A DNA stretch of 64,000 nt. Source: Angiostrongylus vasorum (lineage: Eukaryota > Nematoda > Chromadorea > Rhabditida > Metastrongylidae). Position numbers and translations under genes: made by a program. Below are positions 11,530 to 23,730 of the stretch, piece after piece; the first letter of the stretch is position 1; each line of letters opens with the position of its first letter. The stretch lies in the NCBI GenBank assembly GCA_018806985.1, contig JADANN010000096.1:67001-131000 (forward strand). The letters are read 5' to 3'. The notes beneath the pieces were generated by a model that saw only the letters and a program-made list of their open reading frames with translations, did not search any database and was not told the origin of the DNA.

Positions 11530-13745
11530 ACAGCTACAAAGGAACGAAACGTCGCGTCCATCGTAAGAAATTTCACTTTTCGTGGAAAGGAGAAAAAGCC
11601 GTTAATTTCAGTAAATGTAAAGTACTTTCAGTAAATATTTGGGACGTCCATCAACTGGGGTTTCTTTAGATCATTCGTCGGCTCTTAAGAAGACGGTGTT
11701 GTTGATAGCATCTATGAGGAATACGAACGGCTTATTCAACATTTTAACGCAAACACTATAACAGCTGCGAGTTCGAAAGCCTCAAAGAGACTTTGGTATC
11801 TAGAAACTCTTGAGCTGATACGCCAACGTGTAATCGCACAACCTGCAGACCACTGCTGATTATCACCCGAAGTACAAAGCAGCACAGACAAGCCATAACA
11901 GAAGATCTTAAATAGAGAAGAGCGGTAGTTCTAGTTGAAGCTGAAAAGGCCGGGATAAGCATTCGCAAACCTCACAGAAGCTGGGCCAATTACAAAACCG
12001 AGACGGTTATATTACGACTCCCGGACAGGACAGTTACAGATTCAAGAACGGTAAGGATAAAGGATGAAGCTCGCGCCGTTGATCAATTCCCTGAGGGATG
12101 CATCATGCATTCGACTTCATTAAGCATCAGTTCGAGCTGATTGAATGTATATCTGGCCTTTACAATGACTTGAGGTGGCTACGCATGTATCGAGCCAGTG
12201 CTGCTCTTCTCCGAGACAAGTCTGGTACCAATTTGCCGACCCCGGAGAGATGGAGGGTGTGGTGAGCCATGGGCGCAGGGATCGATTATACATGTGTATT
12301 GCAGAGCGCCTACCATCACTGCACCACACGCGCCCTCTAAAACGATAAAGGAAAAAAATCATTCACTATTATTACATCGATCTACAGAGCCTTTTCTTGC
12401 GACTTTCATGCAAAAATAAAAGAGAGTAGATATGTCGTCTTACCTGTCCTTTATTTCGAAATCCGAAATACTATTTCGTCTGCAAAAAGTCGAACCACAC
12501 TAGCTGCTCAGAGAATAATACCTAAACATATGAAGAATCATCGCCATTCCTCACCAAAATACTGAAACGGTGCTTAAACCGTTACCTATCGGGATGCAGT
12601 ATCACTATTAAATGGAAAACTATGAAGACTGTGTTGCTTTTCAAGAAAGGTGACTGCAACGCTATCGACAACCATCGACCAAACTGCTTGATGTTAGTCG
12701 CTTATAACTCTTCACTTGAGTCCTCCTGCACAGTACTGACAGCAAGGGGCTTCCTTGTGAGCAAGCGGGGTTTCGGAAAAACTTCAGTTTTATAGACCGA
12801 ATTAACACGAGAACAAGACTCGCTGAAGTATCGCGAGCGTAGAGGAGACCGCTCTGTCTCACTTTCCTCGATTTAGGGATAGCTTTTGACTCAGTTGATA
12901 TGAAAGTACTAATGGCAGCGCTAGACAGCCACGGCGTTCTTTTCCATTATAGAAGTATCCTTCGAATGTTGTACAGGGCTTCCACAACCGAAATATTTTT
13001 TATTCTTTAACGATATTGTTCGACCAACTCATGCAAAAGCGGTGTTCATGAAGAAAGGATTGGTCATGTATGCCTCATTCACGTTATACGCAATAAATAT
13101 TTCTGAATGCTCCAGTTACGTCTGTTTAGGTCGGAAAATTAACATGACAAACGAATTATCTGCACAGTTGAGCATAAGGAAGGGAGCAGCTTGAGAATCT
13201 TTCAAGAGCATCGAATATATAGTGATGACTACGTGAAACACCAGACTTCCTAGCCAACCTTTCGACTCAACGATTCTTCTTCCTATATTAACGTGTTCGT
13301 CGGAAACCTGGTCGCTGCGTAAGGAAGAAGAAAGTTTACTCGGCATTACTAAACGGGTTGTGCAAAGGGCAAAAAGCTAGGAATCTCCGTATCACGCAAA
13401 TGAGGAAAGGGATCCGAAGCTCTCTCCTACGTCTACGATGAAAAGCCAGGGACGTCAGTCTGTAAGCCAAAATGTCGAGGATAATGTGGGCCAGACATGT
13501 AGTGCGTATCAGCCACAATCGATGGACAATAGCCGCTAGTGACTGGTTTTCTCGGGATGGCAAATGTACTGAAACGAGTCCACCGACACGACGGTCAGAG
13601 TTTTTCATCAAAACCCAGGAAGAAAGATATGAGGCTCAACGAGTCCCTGAAGCGATCGAAATTCACTGGGGACTACTATTCCGTGGTGACGGAGAGAAAT
13701 AGAGGATCTAGTTGTGCTCGCTAGGGTAAACCGACGATCAACAGG
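11530..13745 (+). mobile_element. RTE element split by a SINE insertion
   Basis: 11530-12062 is the endonuclease-to-RT linker (AESSKASKRLWYLETLELI-like). A family A SINE in antisense sits at 12078-12336. RTE sequence resumes at about 12420 with reverse transcriptase and C-terminal tail to 13745 (IRWAGHVMR-like around 13480, WTIAASDWFSRDGKCTETSP at 13535). Heavily mutated. The SINE arrived after the RTE copy. Confidence 0.75.
12078..12336 (-). mobile_element. Family A SINE inserted in an RTE element
   Basis: Complete antisense copy. It starts GATCAATTCCCTGAGGGATG and ends CACTGCACCACACGCGCCC. RTE sequence lies on both sides, so this is a nested insertion. Confidence 0.85.
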
Positions 13746-14694
13746 ACGTCAAGAAGTAGAGCTTAGGACTGGTCACTGATTGGTTATTTGCTTGCTTGTT
13801 TTTTTCTTAACGTCTACAACAATTATCATGAAGACAAACTGCTTATGTTTTACGTCACCTGCCCAAAAGATGTGAGTGAAATGCTTCTCCTTTACTTTTT
13901 AACTGGTTCATCTTTTACGTGCTTCGCGAAGATAAAAACGGGACTTATCACGAAAACACGATACAAGACGTTTTTCCGATTTAGGTGCAATAACACTGAT
14001 AAATTTAGTCCAACGTTTTTTCAAGCATGCGTATCGTAATTTTAGGTTACGTACCAGCGTTTTTCAGTGACATTCTACTGTTTGTTAAAAAACCACTTCA
14101 TAAATGTTTGGTTAATATTCGATCGTTTTAGATTATGAGTAAGGATGATGAAGTTAGCTCCGACGTATCGTCTAACCATAGGTCAATCAATTGACGCCAC
14201 TCTTATCGCATTGCGGGTTATTAAAGGCATTTTTGAGCTGTCCAATGTTTTGCAGAGACGCACTGATTCATCATGCCCATATTTTTGCAAGATATAAGAC
14301 GGCCCTTGGTCTAGAATCACTTCAGCGCGATTTCAGCCCTGTATAAAACGGCAGTGCTGGCTTACACACCTCCATTCTTGCACTGCTTTGCTCTACTTGG
14401 TTCATGACGGCTGCGAGGACCCACATCTAATGAACAATGAAATGGTGTAAACTCTGAACTTGACATGTCGTTGCTCTGAAGAAAACCGTTGGAACGCTTG
14501 CCATAAAAGCTATTTAAAACAGATTTGTGTAGGATTGTAAATAATAGAAATCAATCATTCAGCTCGAGGCTTAACTAATGTTGGAATTGGAAATATCATC
14601 GCATTTTTATTTCCTGAAAATGAATAATGTAGAAACCACTTAACGGCGAATATTTTTTTCTGTCGATACTTCTTGTTCGAGGACGAACTTGTTT
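13746..14694. other. No gene supported
   Basis: AT-rich sequence after the RTE fragment. The frame at 13788-14039 is low in coding character. Confidence 0.5.
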
Positions 14695-14797
14695 CTGCGA
14701 CATTGTGGAGGCCATTCAATCACCTCCAAAGATGCTTAATGAAGTTGAATGTATGGCGCGTCCCTCAGGGATTGATCAACGCCGAGAGCTTCATTCT
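14695..14797 (+). mobile_element. Family A SINE, 3' fragment
   Basis: Carries CATTCAATCACCTCCAAAG through GATTGATCAACGCCGAGAGC. The head is absent. Confidence 0.7.
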
Positions 14798-15029
14798 TAT
14801 CCTCTATCCTCTATTTTTTTTTAATTTCTGCGCCCTCCTGTCCTTCTGTTTGTTTTGATGAGTCACATACATTCTGGCACCACCGATATTTTGTGAAAAT
14901 GTAATGGCAATGAAGTCACTTCTTAGTTGTTGCCTACTGTTTTTTATGCAAGGTTATAATGTAAAATATAACCACAATGACTCGGGGATTTTTTAAGATG
15001 TTATACATATACATATATTTTAAATAGAA

Positions 15030-15115
15030 TTAGGACGCATGTAGCTCATTAGTTAGAGGTTTCCGGAAATACTCAAGCGGTTTTTAGTTCAATCCAGAGC
15101 ACCAGGGTCATTAAG
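15030..15115 (+). repeat. tRNA-like sequence (SINE head)
   Basis: GCATGTAGCTCATTAGTTAG resembles a tRNA A box and TTTTTAGTTCAATCCAGAGC a B box. No acceptor-stem pairing or CCA-proximal end is seen, so it is tRNA-derived rather than a tRNA gene. Confidence 0.4.
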
Positions 15116-15202
15116 TTTTTCGTCCCTCTGGAAACGGCAAGTTCTTAACAGACTTTTCTGGCGTTGATACATGGAGATAGGCCAAATAAGTGTATAGACT
15201 AA

Positions 15203-15280
15203 ATATGCATGCAGTCGCCCCAAATGATGGTATTGAAGTCGAATGCGTGATGTATCCCTCAAAGATTCATTAACGTCAGT
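15203..15280 (+). mobile_element. Family A SINE, degenerate 3' fragment
   Basis: Weak match to the 3' end (GAAGTCGAATGCGTGATGTA, then a diverged TTCATTAACGTCAGTAACTT). Confidence 0.45.
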
Positions 15281-16019
15281 AACTTTGTCCTCTACTCTTT
15301 CGTACTTCTAATTGACTACTTTTTCCCATCACCAGCTGTTTTCGCCTAAAATCAGCAACCTTGCTTCCACTCACCAGTGGCTTTGACGAGTTGAGGTAAA
15401 CGATCGAGGAGCTATGAACAACGAACACTACAATAAAATCCTTCTTATCTCTGGACATTAATACGATTATACCACTCCGATTCTGTTAGAATATCCATTA
15501 TCCTTTCTTGAGCATTTGGTGTGTGACTTGCTTATGAAGTCACTTACCGGTTTCCCTATTGATGCCTCTAAGACTGGTTCTCACTGAAGTAGATCCTCGG
15601 ACAATACAAGCCTCCTGCTCCAATAACGGCGTATAGAGATGCCTTCCTTCTTGCAGCAAATCTTGCGTGAGTTTCATCACTACAGTGTGCTCTACAGCAC
15701 AATTTGCCTAACTTATATCATACGTGAGCCTTTGATGTGGAAATGGTTGCATGGAGCGACTTTTTTCTCGAAACGGCAGAAGATAGGCGACCACAACGCA
15801 TCTTCTATAAGAATCATCAGAATTCTTCCAGTTTTGCGTACCAAGGCATGATTTGTCGATGCACACCAGAGAGTCAAAAAATCCATAATTTATGAGGCTT
15901 AGGACCATTCACGACTTCATCAACACCTTCATCATCAACATGTTTTTATATTATTGAGCGTACACGAGGTTGATAAACATGTTTATTGGACTAACATTTC
16001 GACTAATTTGTCTTCAGCA

Positions 16020-16720
16020 CCGCTGGTGATCCGAGTCGATGGTCCACAGTTGTTCGTGTGCTCGAGGTAGTTGCTTTGTGAATGTTCGTCGCCTACACAC
16101 CTACATCGAGCTACGAAGATCGCCATGCATTCTTTAAGGTAATTATTGGAAATTTCAAAGCTAAGCGTAGACCCAGAAAAAACGTCTGAAGAACATCACA
16201 TTGGGGCCAACTGATTAGAATGGAACGAGCAAGATGAGCGGCCGTCTGAGGTTATCATGACGACGAAAATTCATAGTTACTCAGAATTCCTGAGGCATCG
16301 CTCTTGGTGCAAGGCGTGAGAGCCTTCCAATGGAGAGTAAGATAACAAATTAGACAACATATAAACTTAGCATAAACGGTTTATTATTTGCTTATATGTT
16401 CCCATGAACTGATGTTGTTGAGCTGGTGCGAGATTGTAAAACACAACAACTAATATATTATATTATAACAACGTCTAGCGTTGTTATAAATTGAAACTTG
16501 TTGAATAACTGATTTTTGATGTTGTCGAAACTTCTCACCGCACAGTACTAGCGCGTCCTATGTGCGAGATCCCATTTCTCGTGGAAAGGGAGAATGCCGC
16601 GCAGTTCAAAAAACGAAGTCGCAAGACCGGGATTTCTTTAGATCATTGTTTCGTTGTTGAGAAGATGCCGTGATTTAACTATTGATGAGAGATACGACCG
16701 ACATTTTCATCATCTTCATG
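16020..16720 (+). mobile_element. RTE endonuclease and linker fragments
   Basis: 16030-16330 resembles the RTE endonuclease (FVAYTPTSSYEDRHAFFKVI, then IIGNFKAKRRPRKNV). 16540-16720 resembles the downstream linker (CGTGGAAAGGGAGAATGCCG). The interval 16331-16539 is unrelated AT-rich sequence. Strongly decayed. Confidence 0.6.
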
Positions 16721-16737
16721 TTATTTGATACTTGGTA

Positions 16738-17112
16738 CTTGAACGGCCCGTCCTTACTAGTTTTGCAGGCCCCAGCATAATCACCATTTTTCGGAGATTT
16801 GCTGGTTAAGACAATGTGGTGGTTCCCTGGAATCACGACGACAGCCTGAAGAAAGTCTGCCCCAGGTCGTCACCGCAACACGCAGTCGCAGCCCTTGTGG
16901 ATCAGAGGGAGATTTGCCACCATGCGGCTTTGATACCAGTATGGTGGCGGATCCTGGTATTGGTTTACTCTTAGCTAAGCTTCTTGATGGAAACGCCGGA
17001 CTCCTTCTCAGCTTGGGAGACCCTGCCAGGGATACGAATCCCCCCCGCTGTACATCGCAGTCCGACACCCCGGAACACCTCCCAGCCACGATGAGGCGGT
17101 AACCCGTTAGGT
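16738..17112 (-). repeat. Family B repeat
   Basis: Antisense, nearly complete. Its sense strand is open for 102 codons (16781-17089), a frame that recurs in the 49.8 kb copy. Confidence 0.75.
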
Positions 17113-17301
17113 ATACATATCCGTTCTTCTACAATAACGAAAGGGTAACACATGAAGCTCACCCTCAAATTATTGGTCCTATACAAGAAGGGTCAATTCT
17201 TCGCAGAATATTGTAAAATTGTTAGTTGCAGAAGTTGTAAGAAATGAGGTTGAAATATTTTGACAAAAGGGTCCATAATATCATTAAGATGTTATCAAAG
17301 T

Positions 17302-17712
17302 ACACTTACTTACTTATTTACTTGGACACTTGGATGGCCCGTCCTCACTGGTTATGCTGGTTCCAGCAAAATTTCCACTTTTTCGGAGCTGTACTGGTTT
17401 AGCCATTGTTGTTCCCCCGGAGTTCTGAGTTCAGCCCAGCCAAAACCTGCCCCAGGTCGTCACTATCACAGGCAATCGCCGCGCTTGTGAATTACAGGGA
17501 CCCTTTGCCACCATGCGACTAGTTTGATGCCGGGATGGTGGTGGACCTTGGTATTGGTTTACTTTTTAGCTGGGCTTCCTGATGGAAATGCCGGATTATT
17601 TCTCAGCTTGAGTGGCTCTGCCGCAGGGATGAACCCCTTTCCCCTTCCACTCCAACAACGCAGCCCGACACCCAGGAACACTTCTCCACCACGATGAGGT
17701 GGTAAACCAATG
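17302..17712 (-). repeat. Family B repeat with long (ACTT)n-like tail
   Basis: Antisense copy preceded by ACTTACTTACTTATTTACTT, the reverse complement of the family tail. Complete. Confidence 0.78.
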
Positions 17713-17903
17713 GAAGCTATGAATGGTATGGAGATTATGAAAGTACAATTTTAGAAAATGCACTTTTTCGGATAAAATGCTTCTCGCTAACAATTTTCGA
17801 ACTCAAGGGGATAGATGGATTGGGAAGCCCTGCCCGTGGAATCGAAACATGGTTTCGTAGGCATTCCAGGGCATGTCTAACGACATTACTACATGCGTCT
17901 CTA

Positions 17904-17959
17904 AATATATATACATATGTATATATTCACATATATATGCATATGCGTATATATATGTG

Positions 17960-18008
<49 letters not shown>
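17904..18008. repeat. (TA)n microsatellite with degenerate flank
   Basis: Perfect (TA)n at about 17965-18007, preceded by ATATGTATATATTCACATAT-like imperfect units. Confidence 0.95.
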
Positions 18009-18009
<1 letters not shown>

Positions 18010-18040
18010 AATGAACGTCCACCATATAACTAAAGTTGCA

Positions 18041-18375
18041 GAAGTTGAAGAAGTTAGACTACGAAATTCTTCTTCGCCAGGCATGTTCATCGAGCCTGTC
18101 GCCAATCAAGTACAACTTTTTTTGAGAGATATCGACTACTAGTTGAGTTACTATGAAATTGTAGTATGTCCTACTTCGATGTCGGGGATTCTCTACAAGA
18201 TGCACGGTAGCACATGAACTCGAAGCTGATCCACAAGAAGTGCCGCTTGAAGTGCGACGAACTATGAAAATAACGTATTTGTTTCCACTCGACGAAAACT
18301 GCAGTTGCATCTCTCATTCCTGTATTGTCAACCTTAGTCTTGTATCGAGTGAGCTGATTACAACCAGATTATAGT
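18041..18375 (+). pseudogene. Coding-like relic, possibly Tudor-domain related
   Basis: The plus frame reads EVRLRNSSSPGMFIEPVANQ then VQLFLRDIDY, TAG, and continues in frame as LSYYEIVVCP. After a frame change, ELEADPQEVPLEVRRTMKIT runs to 18374. The SPGMF...LFLRDI..LSYYE pattern recalls the start of extended Tudor domains (SPxxFyv...L..ld..L..yY). No aromatic-cage region is seen. The stop and the shift argue for a relic. It directly follows a (TA)n tract. Confidence 0.25.
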
Positions 18376-20384
18376 CGAATGATTTAGCAGATTTTGTTTG
18401 ACTCCGAGAAAGAAAACTCGCCGTTGTGCAAGGACGGCCGCGTTTAGACGCTAAACGAGCTGATCACTGCGTCAGAAACTTCACCAGTTTTTCCAGTGCA
18501 AGTCGATAATCATAGAAGATTTTAACACTTTTACAACTCTGCATTAATCATAAATATTTCGTTGCTATCGAACGCTACTCTACAAACATGCAAGAAATTC
18601 AGATGCATAGGTTCCTTTTAATCAGTGGAATGACTTCATAAGGATTCAGAAAATTATAATGGATCCCTTCCGCTGGTTATCGAACAGTCACAATAACTAC
18701 TAATTTCGAAATTTCGCTCCCAAAAAAGTAGTTCTTTGGCTAATATTCATGCAACTATCTTCAGAAGGCCTCTACTTTTCGTCCCATGTCGAAATGTATT
18801 TAAGAGGCAGATTCCAAAAAGAAGGGCGAACTTATGCGAAACAAACAGTTTGAACCACTAATTGATTTTCCATAGTAGGAACCCGGTAGTTGGTTGTCAG
18901 TGCTCCGTTGTGAAGGCGATATTTTTAAACGAATTGGTCGGCAAAAAACGTTTTGTAGATAAAGCAAAATGCTATGTGCGAGAACGCGAGAAAAACGCAA
19001 TTTCATTGTAGTTCTCTAACAATGTTTGGAAAGATGACTGCTGTGTCTTTGGCTGCCGAAAGAAAACCCTGTGCCTACTCTTTTGCTTGTTTTGTGAAAC
19101 TGAAAAACTACGACTTGGTTATGGATAATATTCTCCTCTTCCGTCTTATACATTTGTCCAATTTGGACGGCACCCTTCTTTTTCCCTTCTTGCTTCTCCA
19201 CTTCAACTTTTCACTCTTTGTTCTGAAATTGGAGTAAAGTTAAAAGCTATAGTAGTTATTTCTTGCGATTTGGCTGTCTGTAGTGGCATAGACTGGAATG
19301 GAATCAATTGAAGTCCTGAAGCACCGCATGGAAGAATTAACCTCACTCGGCAATGGTATTTTATATAGGACAATTCCTGAATAACCGTTGATGAATAAAA
19401 ATTTGTTTCTCACCAGGAAGTCCATACTGCAGCTGTCGCTCTACCACAGTGTGTTAGTCGGAGAAAGTTTATATTTTTTGAAAAACAGACTTCAATTTAA
19501 CCTCGACATTATAGTTTTGTTGCATTCAAGATCTTACACGAGACCGTTTACTTCCAACACGTTCTTACTAAAACTCTTCATTCAGGTTCATATTTCTCGT
19601 CCTCCCTCTCTTCAGAGGTACAATTATTCGAATGTTTTCAGTAACTGTTTTCTGCGATAGCCTTTTCAAAATGTAATGCTTCGCTATCTGCAGTCAATAC
19701 AGTCTACTAGCGACTGCTGCAATATGGACTGTTTGAGAAAAAAAAATTGTTATCAGGAAACAATCAATCAGGGGCCACCCCGCAAAACACCACACTGGCA
19801 AGTGAAGGCATTCCACACGTGCGGCGCCCAACTCCATAGATTCGATTAGACGCGTCTACGTAGACGCACATCAGAAACAATTGCTATGGTCATCCGATTT
19901 GAATCACGGACTGTGGCACTTTATTGAAAACCTTGTGTAAGCTCATAATTGTAACAAATGATTTGGATTCTGAAAGGAATTTGAAATATTTGGGGAGAAG
20001 ACTAACATACACGGATACAAGAGGTAAATTAGTCATGACAGCCAACTGCTAAAGACATGGAAAGATGTATTCCCTGTTTATCCACCTAATCCCTAGAAAA
20101 ACACGCGCGGCGACCGCGAGGAAGATCTACTCCAGCAATATACAGAAAGTGCAGATGTGAACAAAGTGCGAATGTGGGCACCATCAATTGCCCGCGTTTT
20201 TGGCAAATGTCGGTTACTCAACGATGAGCGGGCGCTGCATTGGTTGTGATAAGCAGCATTGTAGATAGAATGGCCCCAAATCTGCTAGTATACACATCAA
20301 GCAGAACAGGAGTAGATTCAGCCAATGCCATAAATATCGTTGTTAGCATTATTTCGATAGCTACCACAGAAGGATGCAAATATG
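18376..20384. other. No gene supported
   Basis: Only scattered frames of 60-90 codons with no recognisable domain, chiefly 18974-19237 and 19388-19660. No repeats of families A-C seen. Confidence 0.5.
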
Positions 20385-20470
20385 CATTCAGTTACTTCTA
20401 GGATACTTAATGGAACCGAAGGCATAACACATCCGTAACGGATTTATCAACGCCGAACGCTCTATCGTTT
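20385..20470 (+). mobile_element. Family A SINE, degenerate 3' fragment
   Basis: Short diverged match ending GGATTTATCAACGCCGAACG. Only the last ~80 bp can be followed. Confidence 0.4.
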
Positions 20471-20522
20471 TATTAGGTTATATGCATAACAAGGATTATT
20501 GTCGTCCCATGCGAACTATTTA

Positions 20523-20860
20523 TGGACGTGAAATAATCACAATGATGCTGAGATATTTGAAAAACTCGCCACAGGCTAGATTCGAACCCGTGACTACCTC
20601 TTCCGGGGGCTCACGTTTTATCCATTGTACCAATAAGGCCTCTCCCTCAGTCAGCTTTTTACCCTAACGGTACCTTTAGCAATCACCTGTTAATGGAAGT
20701 GATCTGGGGAGTACAAATTGGAATCGAACCCAGTTAAGCTGAAGCTGCAGTCGAAATCACAATGTATAGCTTTTTATTTACAGCCCATTATTCTTTCATG
20801 ATAGGGTATAATGTGTAATAGAACCATAATGGTGCTGAGATGTTTGAAAACCTCTTACAC
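20523..20860 (-). repeat. Family C repeat, partly tandem
   Basis: Antisense. The segment AATGATGCTGAGATATTTGA (20540) recurs diverged as AATGGTGCTGAGATGTTTGA (20827), about 287 bp apart, with one full unit between them. Confidence 0.6.
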
Positions 20861-21011
20861 CCAGCCGTATTTATGGATGGTTTTACTGCTCACCTCCTCC
20901 TTCCCCAACTTATCATGTTGATTTATATCGACATTATCGTATAGTTCATCGTTTTTCCTAACAGAGAAATGTGCTTCATTAGTTGGATCTTAGAAAAACT
21001 AACAAAAGGAT

Positions 21012-21252
21012 AACGCTCTCGGCGTTGATCAATATTCTTCATGGATTCGTCATGCATTCCATACCTCTAAACATCGTCAGAGGTGCTTGAATGCATTTCT
21101 GGCTTATACAATGAATCGCGGTGTCCTACCGATGTATCCGGTCAGCCGAGTCCGTAAGAAAGGGGATTAGGCGAGCCCTTATTTCGTGGTCGAACCAAGG
21201 ACCACGTGTGTATTGCAAGGGCACCTCCGAGCACTGCGCTGCACGCGCTAAG
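21012..21252 (-). mobile_element. Family A SINE
   Basis: Antisense, nearly complete but diverged, from CTCTCGGCGTTGATCAATAT to CACTGCGCTGCACGCGC. Confidence 0.75.
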
Positions 21253-21922
21253 AAACTGTGATAAGGAAGGGAAAATGAGTGAAGTATGTTTTAAGAGAGT
21301 AAGCTATCTGGAATTGAAAGAGAAAATGAGGCCCCAGTAGAAATACGCTCTTCACACGTTCTCCTCCATACAGCGAATTCTCGTGGATGCGTAAAATCCA
21401 TTCCCGCCCCGCTCGTAATTTCTGCGCAACTACGATTCACCGTAGAGCTCAGATTCGATTCCTCGCTCACTCTTATTCTACATGACGGACGAATGTGATC
21501 CGGAATATCGATCGATTTCTCGTTCATCCCGGAAAGGTAATCTTTGCATATGCTTTATTTTGTAAATGAAATATAGTTGGTGAAGTATAATTTATTACAC
21601 TTTATCATATTGTTAATTACTGTTCTCTACATATTGTAATTTTATCCGTGTTTTATATTTTATGACACAGTATCAGTTCTTTCTTCAGTACTAACGTTGT
21701 ACTGTTTTGTTATTCACTTTATCTAAACAGGTGCTTATCTCTTATAAGCCTTATTTTAATTTTTATATACTTATCTCTTTGCATTTTACCTATGTTTTGT
21801 TACACGGCGTTTCTTCGATAAATAACACTGTACTCGTTTATTATTCACTTTATACAAGTATAATAACTGTATGACCTATTATTTACTGTAGTTAAGTTCC
21901 TGTTATTTTAACATGCTATGGC
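21253..21922. other. GC-richer frame then AT-rich block
   Basis: 21291-21527 (minus) is a 78-codon frame (MNEKSIDIPDHIRPSCRIRV...), unrecognised. 21540-21920 is about 75% AT with TTATTCACTTTAT repeated twice (21712, 21841). Confidence 0.4.
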
Positions 21923-22192
21923 GACGCATGTGGCGCAGTGGCCGGAGACGCCCTGCAATACACACGGGAGCGATCCTCGCGCCCAAGGCTCACCAAGCCC
22001 TTCATCCCTCTGAGGTCGGCGTATTGTTACCAGACTTGTCTGGGAGGGTAGCAGCACTAGCGGGACACATCGGTGGACCACCGCGAGTTATTGTAAAAAC
22101 CAGATATGCATCAAGTCACCTCCGTCGATGTTTAATAAAGTCGAATGAATGACGCATCCCTCAGGGATTGATCAACGGCGAGAGCTTTTCTA
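21923..22192 (+). mobile_element. Family A SINE just upstream of MFF
   Basis: Complete sense copy (TGTGGCGCAGTGGCCGGAGA ... TGATCAACGGCGAGAGCTTT). It ends about 125 bp before the MFF ATG, so it forms part of that gene's 5' flank or leader. Confidence 0.85.
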
Positions 22193-22264
22193 AAGCTTTT
22201 ATGATGGCAGATCCGGTGTCCTTGTTCACTATAATTTCTAATGTTTAGCTAATAACGGAGACAA

Positions 22265-22302
22265 TACGTGTTCTTTAAGGAACTACGTGTTCTTTAAGGA
22301 AC
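22265..22302 (+). repeat. Two 19-bp tandem units before the MFF start
   Basis: TACGTGTTCTTTAAGGAAC occurs twice head to tail, perfectly, ending 13 bases before the MFF ATG. Confidence 0.95.
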
Positions 22303-22315
22303 TGAAAGCAGTACA

Positions 22316-23730
22316 ATGCAAATACCTGAACATATATCAGTAACGGGAGAACCGTTGACGATTGGACGAACCGATGTGAGTCCTACTCTGTTTCTTCTGT
22401 TCCATTGCTTTTCATCTATGCGGTTATAGGGTAATGTACAAAATTACTGGTTTTAAGGTAATCTAGTTCAAATGATTCGACATATGTCTATATCTGCACA
22501 GGCGCCTGCATTCGTTAAGCAAGAAGAATCTGTAGTGAGGCTAATGGATATTCCGGATCACATTGTTCTAACCGGTGGAGACGGCTATAAGGGTGCTGTT
22601 TCTCAACCGTATGATATAATCGAGAACCACATGCTACCCGATAAACAGGTAAGCTATAAAATGCTTTTGATATTCAGCATAAGACGCAGTGGAACTCACT
22701 TGTGATGGGCCCACTTTATCATTCATTCCGTCATAGTTGGATTATCGATTCTCCGTTTACCAACGATTATCCTTCCACATCTCATCTCTTTGAAGTGGCG
22801 AACTTTTCTCTACGAAGATTGCAATTAATTAAACTTCTTCTTAAAAGTTTTCTTAGAAGACTTTGTAAAGTCATGTCCGAATTCGACGGCTCATCGGATA
22901 CGCAGATAAAACATTTATCCTGAAACTTGTCTAAAGTGTTGGTTTTTGTCTGATAACACTTTTTTTGTCATAAGGATTGTGTACTGCTGTTTTCTTTGAT
23001 AATTTATACGACATCGTCGTCTTCTTGACTGCACAGAGCGCAGGAATGACAGTACTTGCCCAAAGGAACAAATCGCATAAATGTATTTTCCCATCGTACT
23101 TGATCACACCATCTCCTAGCGAAGACATTCGTTTTGATGATGTGATGTTGTGCAGAATTTGCATTTCTGTTGTTATCCAGTCATTTCTAGTCCTCATCTG
23201 CTATATGTGATCTTTTTCAGATTTGGCTTAATGACTTGCCTTCGAAAATAACTCTTACGGAGACTCCATATCTTGACCGTGATGAGTACCACACTATGGT
23301 TGGTCTTACAAGTTGTCTGTTTCCCATCAGCATCAGTCTCCGGTACTGAAACATCTCAGCTCCCAAGGTTATTATGCGGAAAATCTAGGATGAACACGTG
23401 CGTAGTGCGAGTTCCGTGGCCGTCGACGAGAATCCACTTCGAGAAATGAAGAAAATGCGCCGACAACTTGGTAACGGTGATGTCTCTTTCTTTCCTGGTT
23501 CTTTCTTCTTTCATAAATCTCTTCAACCCCCAATTAACCAGGTGACGTTGCTGGGCGTCTTTACCAGGTCGAGGACGAAATCGAAAAACAGAACTCTAAA
23601 GAGAAGGTTCGTTGTCGATTCAGCGTAGTCTCCAGACGTTATCTGATGGTATTCTATAGGTTTGCAGCTTCTCTTCGCCACGATATTCGGAGTCGCCGCT
23701 GCTGTTCTTTTGTTTTTGTTTCGAAGATAA
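22316..23730 (+). CDS. MFF: Mitochondrial fission factor (MFF) homologue, six exons
   Basis: MFF is a tail-anchored protein of the outer mitochondrial and peroxisomal membranes that recruits the fission GTPase DRP1. Exons read by eye: 22316-22375, 22502-22648, 23221-23298, 23389-23470, 23542-23606, 23668-23730, giving 164 residues with all phases consistent. It shows two copies of the short MFF motif, MQIPEHISVTG at residue 1 and LMDIPDHIVLTG in exon 2, then a third conserved stretch (LPSKITLTETP) in exon 3. A predicted coiled coil follows (exons 4-5, LREMKKMRRQLG...QVEDEIEKQ). The protein ends in a hydrophobic anchor, FATIFGVAAAVLLFLF, followed by RR and TAA, which is the expected tail-anchor design. 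Vertebrate MFF is longer (about 220-340 residues). The ATG was chosen because an in-frame TAA lies 21 bases upstream. Family assignment rests on motif order; exon 4 borders are least certain. Confidence 0.85.

Noticed and set aside
17803..18105. A 100-codon frame with Tyr/Ile repeats
   Set aside because: It is a translation of the (TA)n microsatellite.
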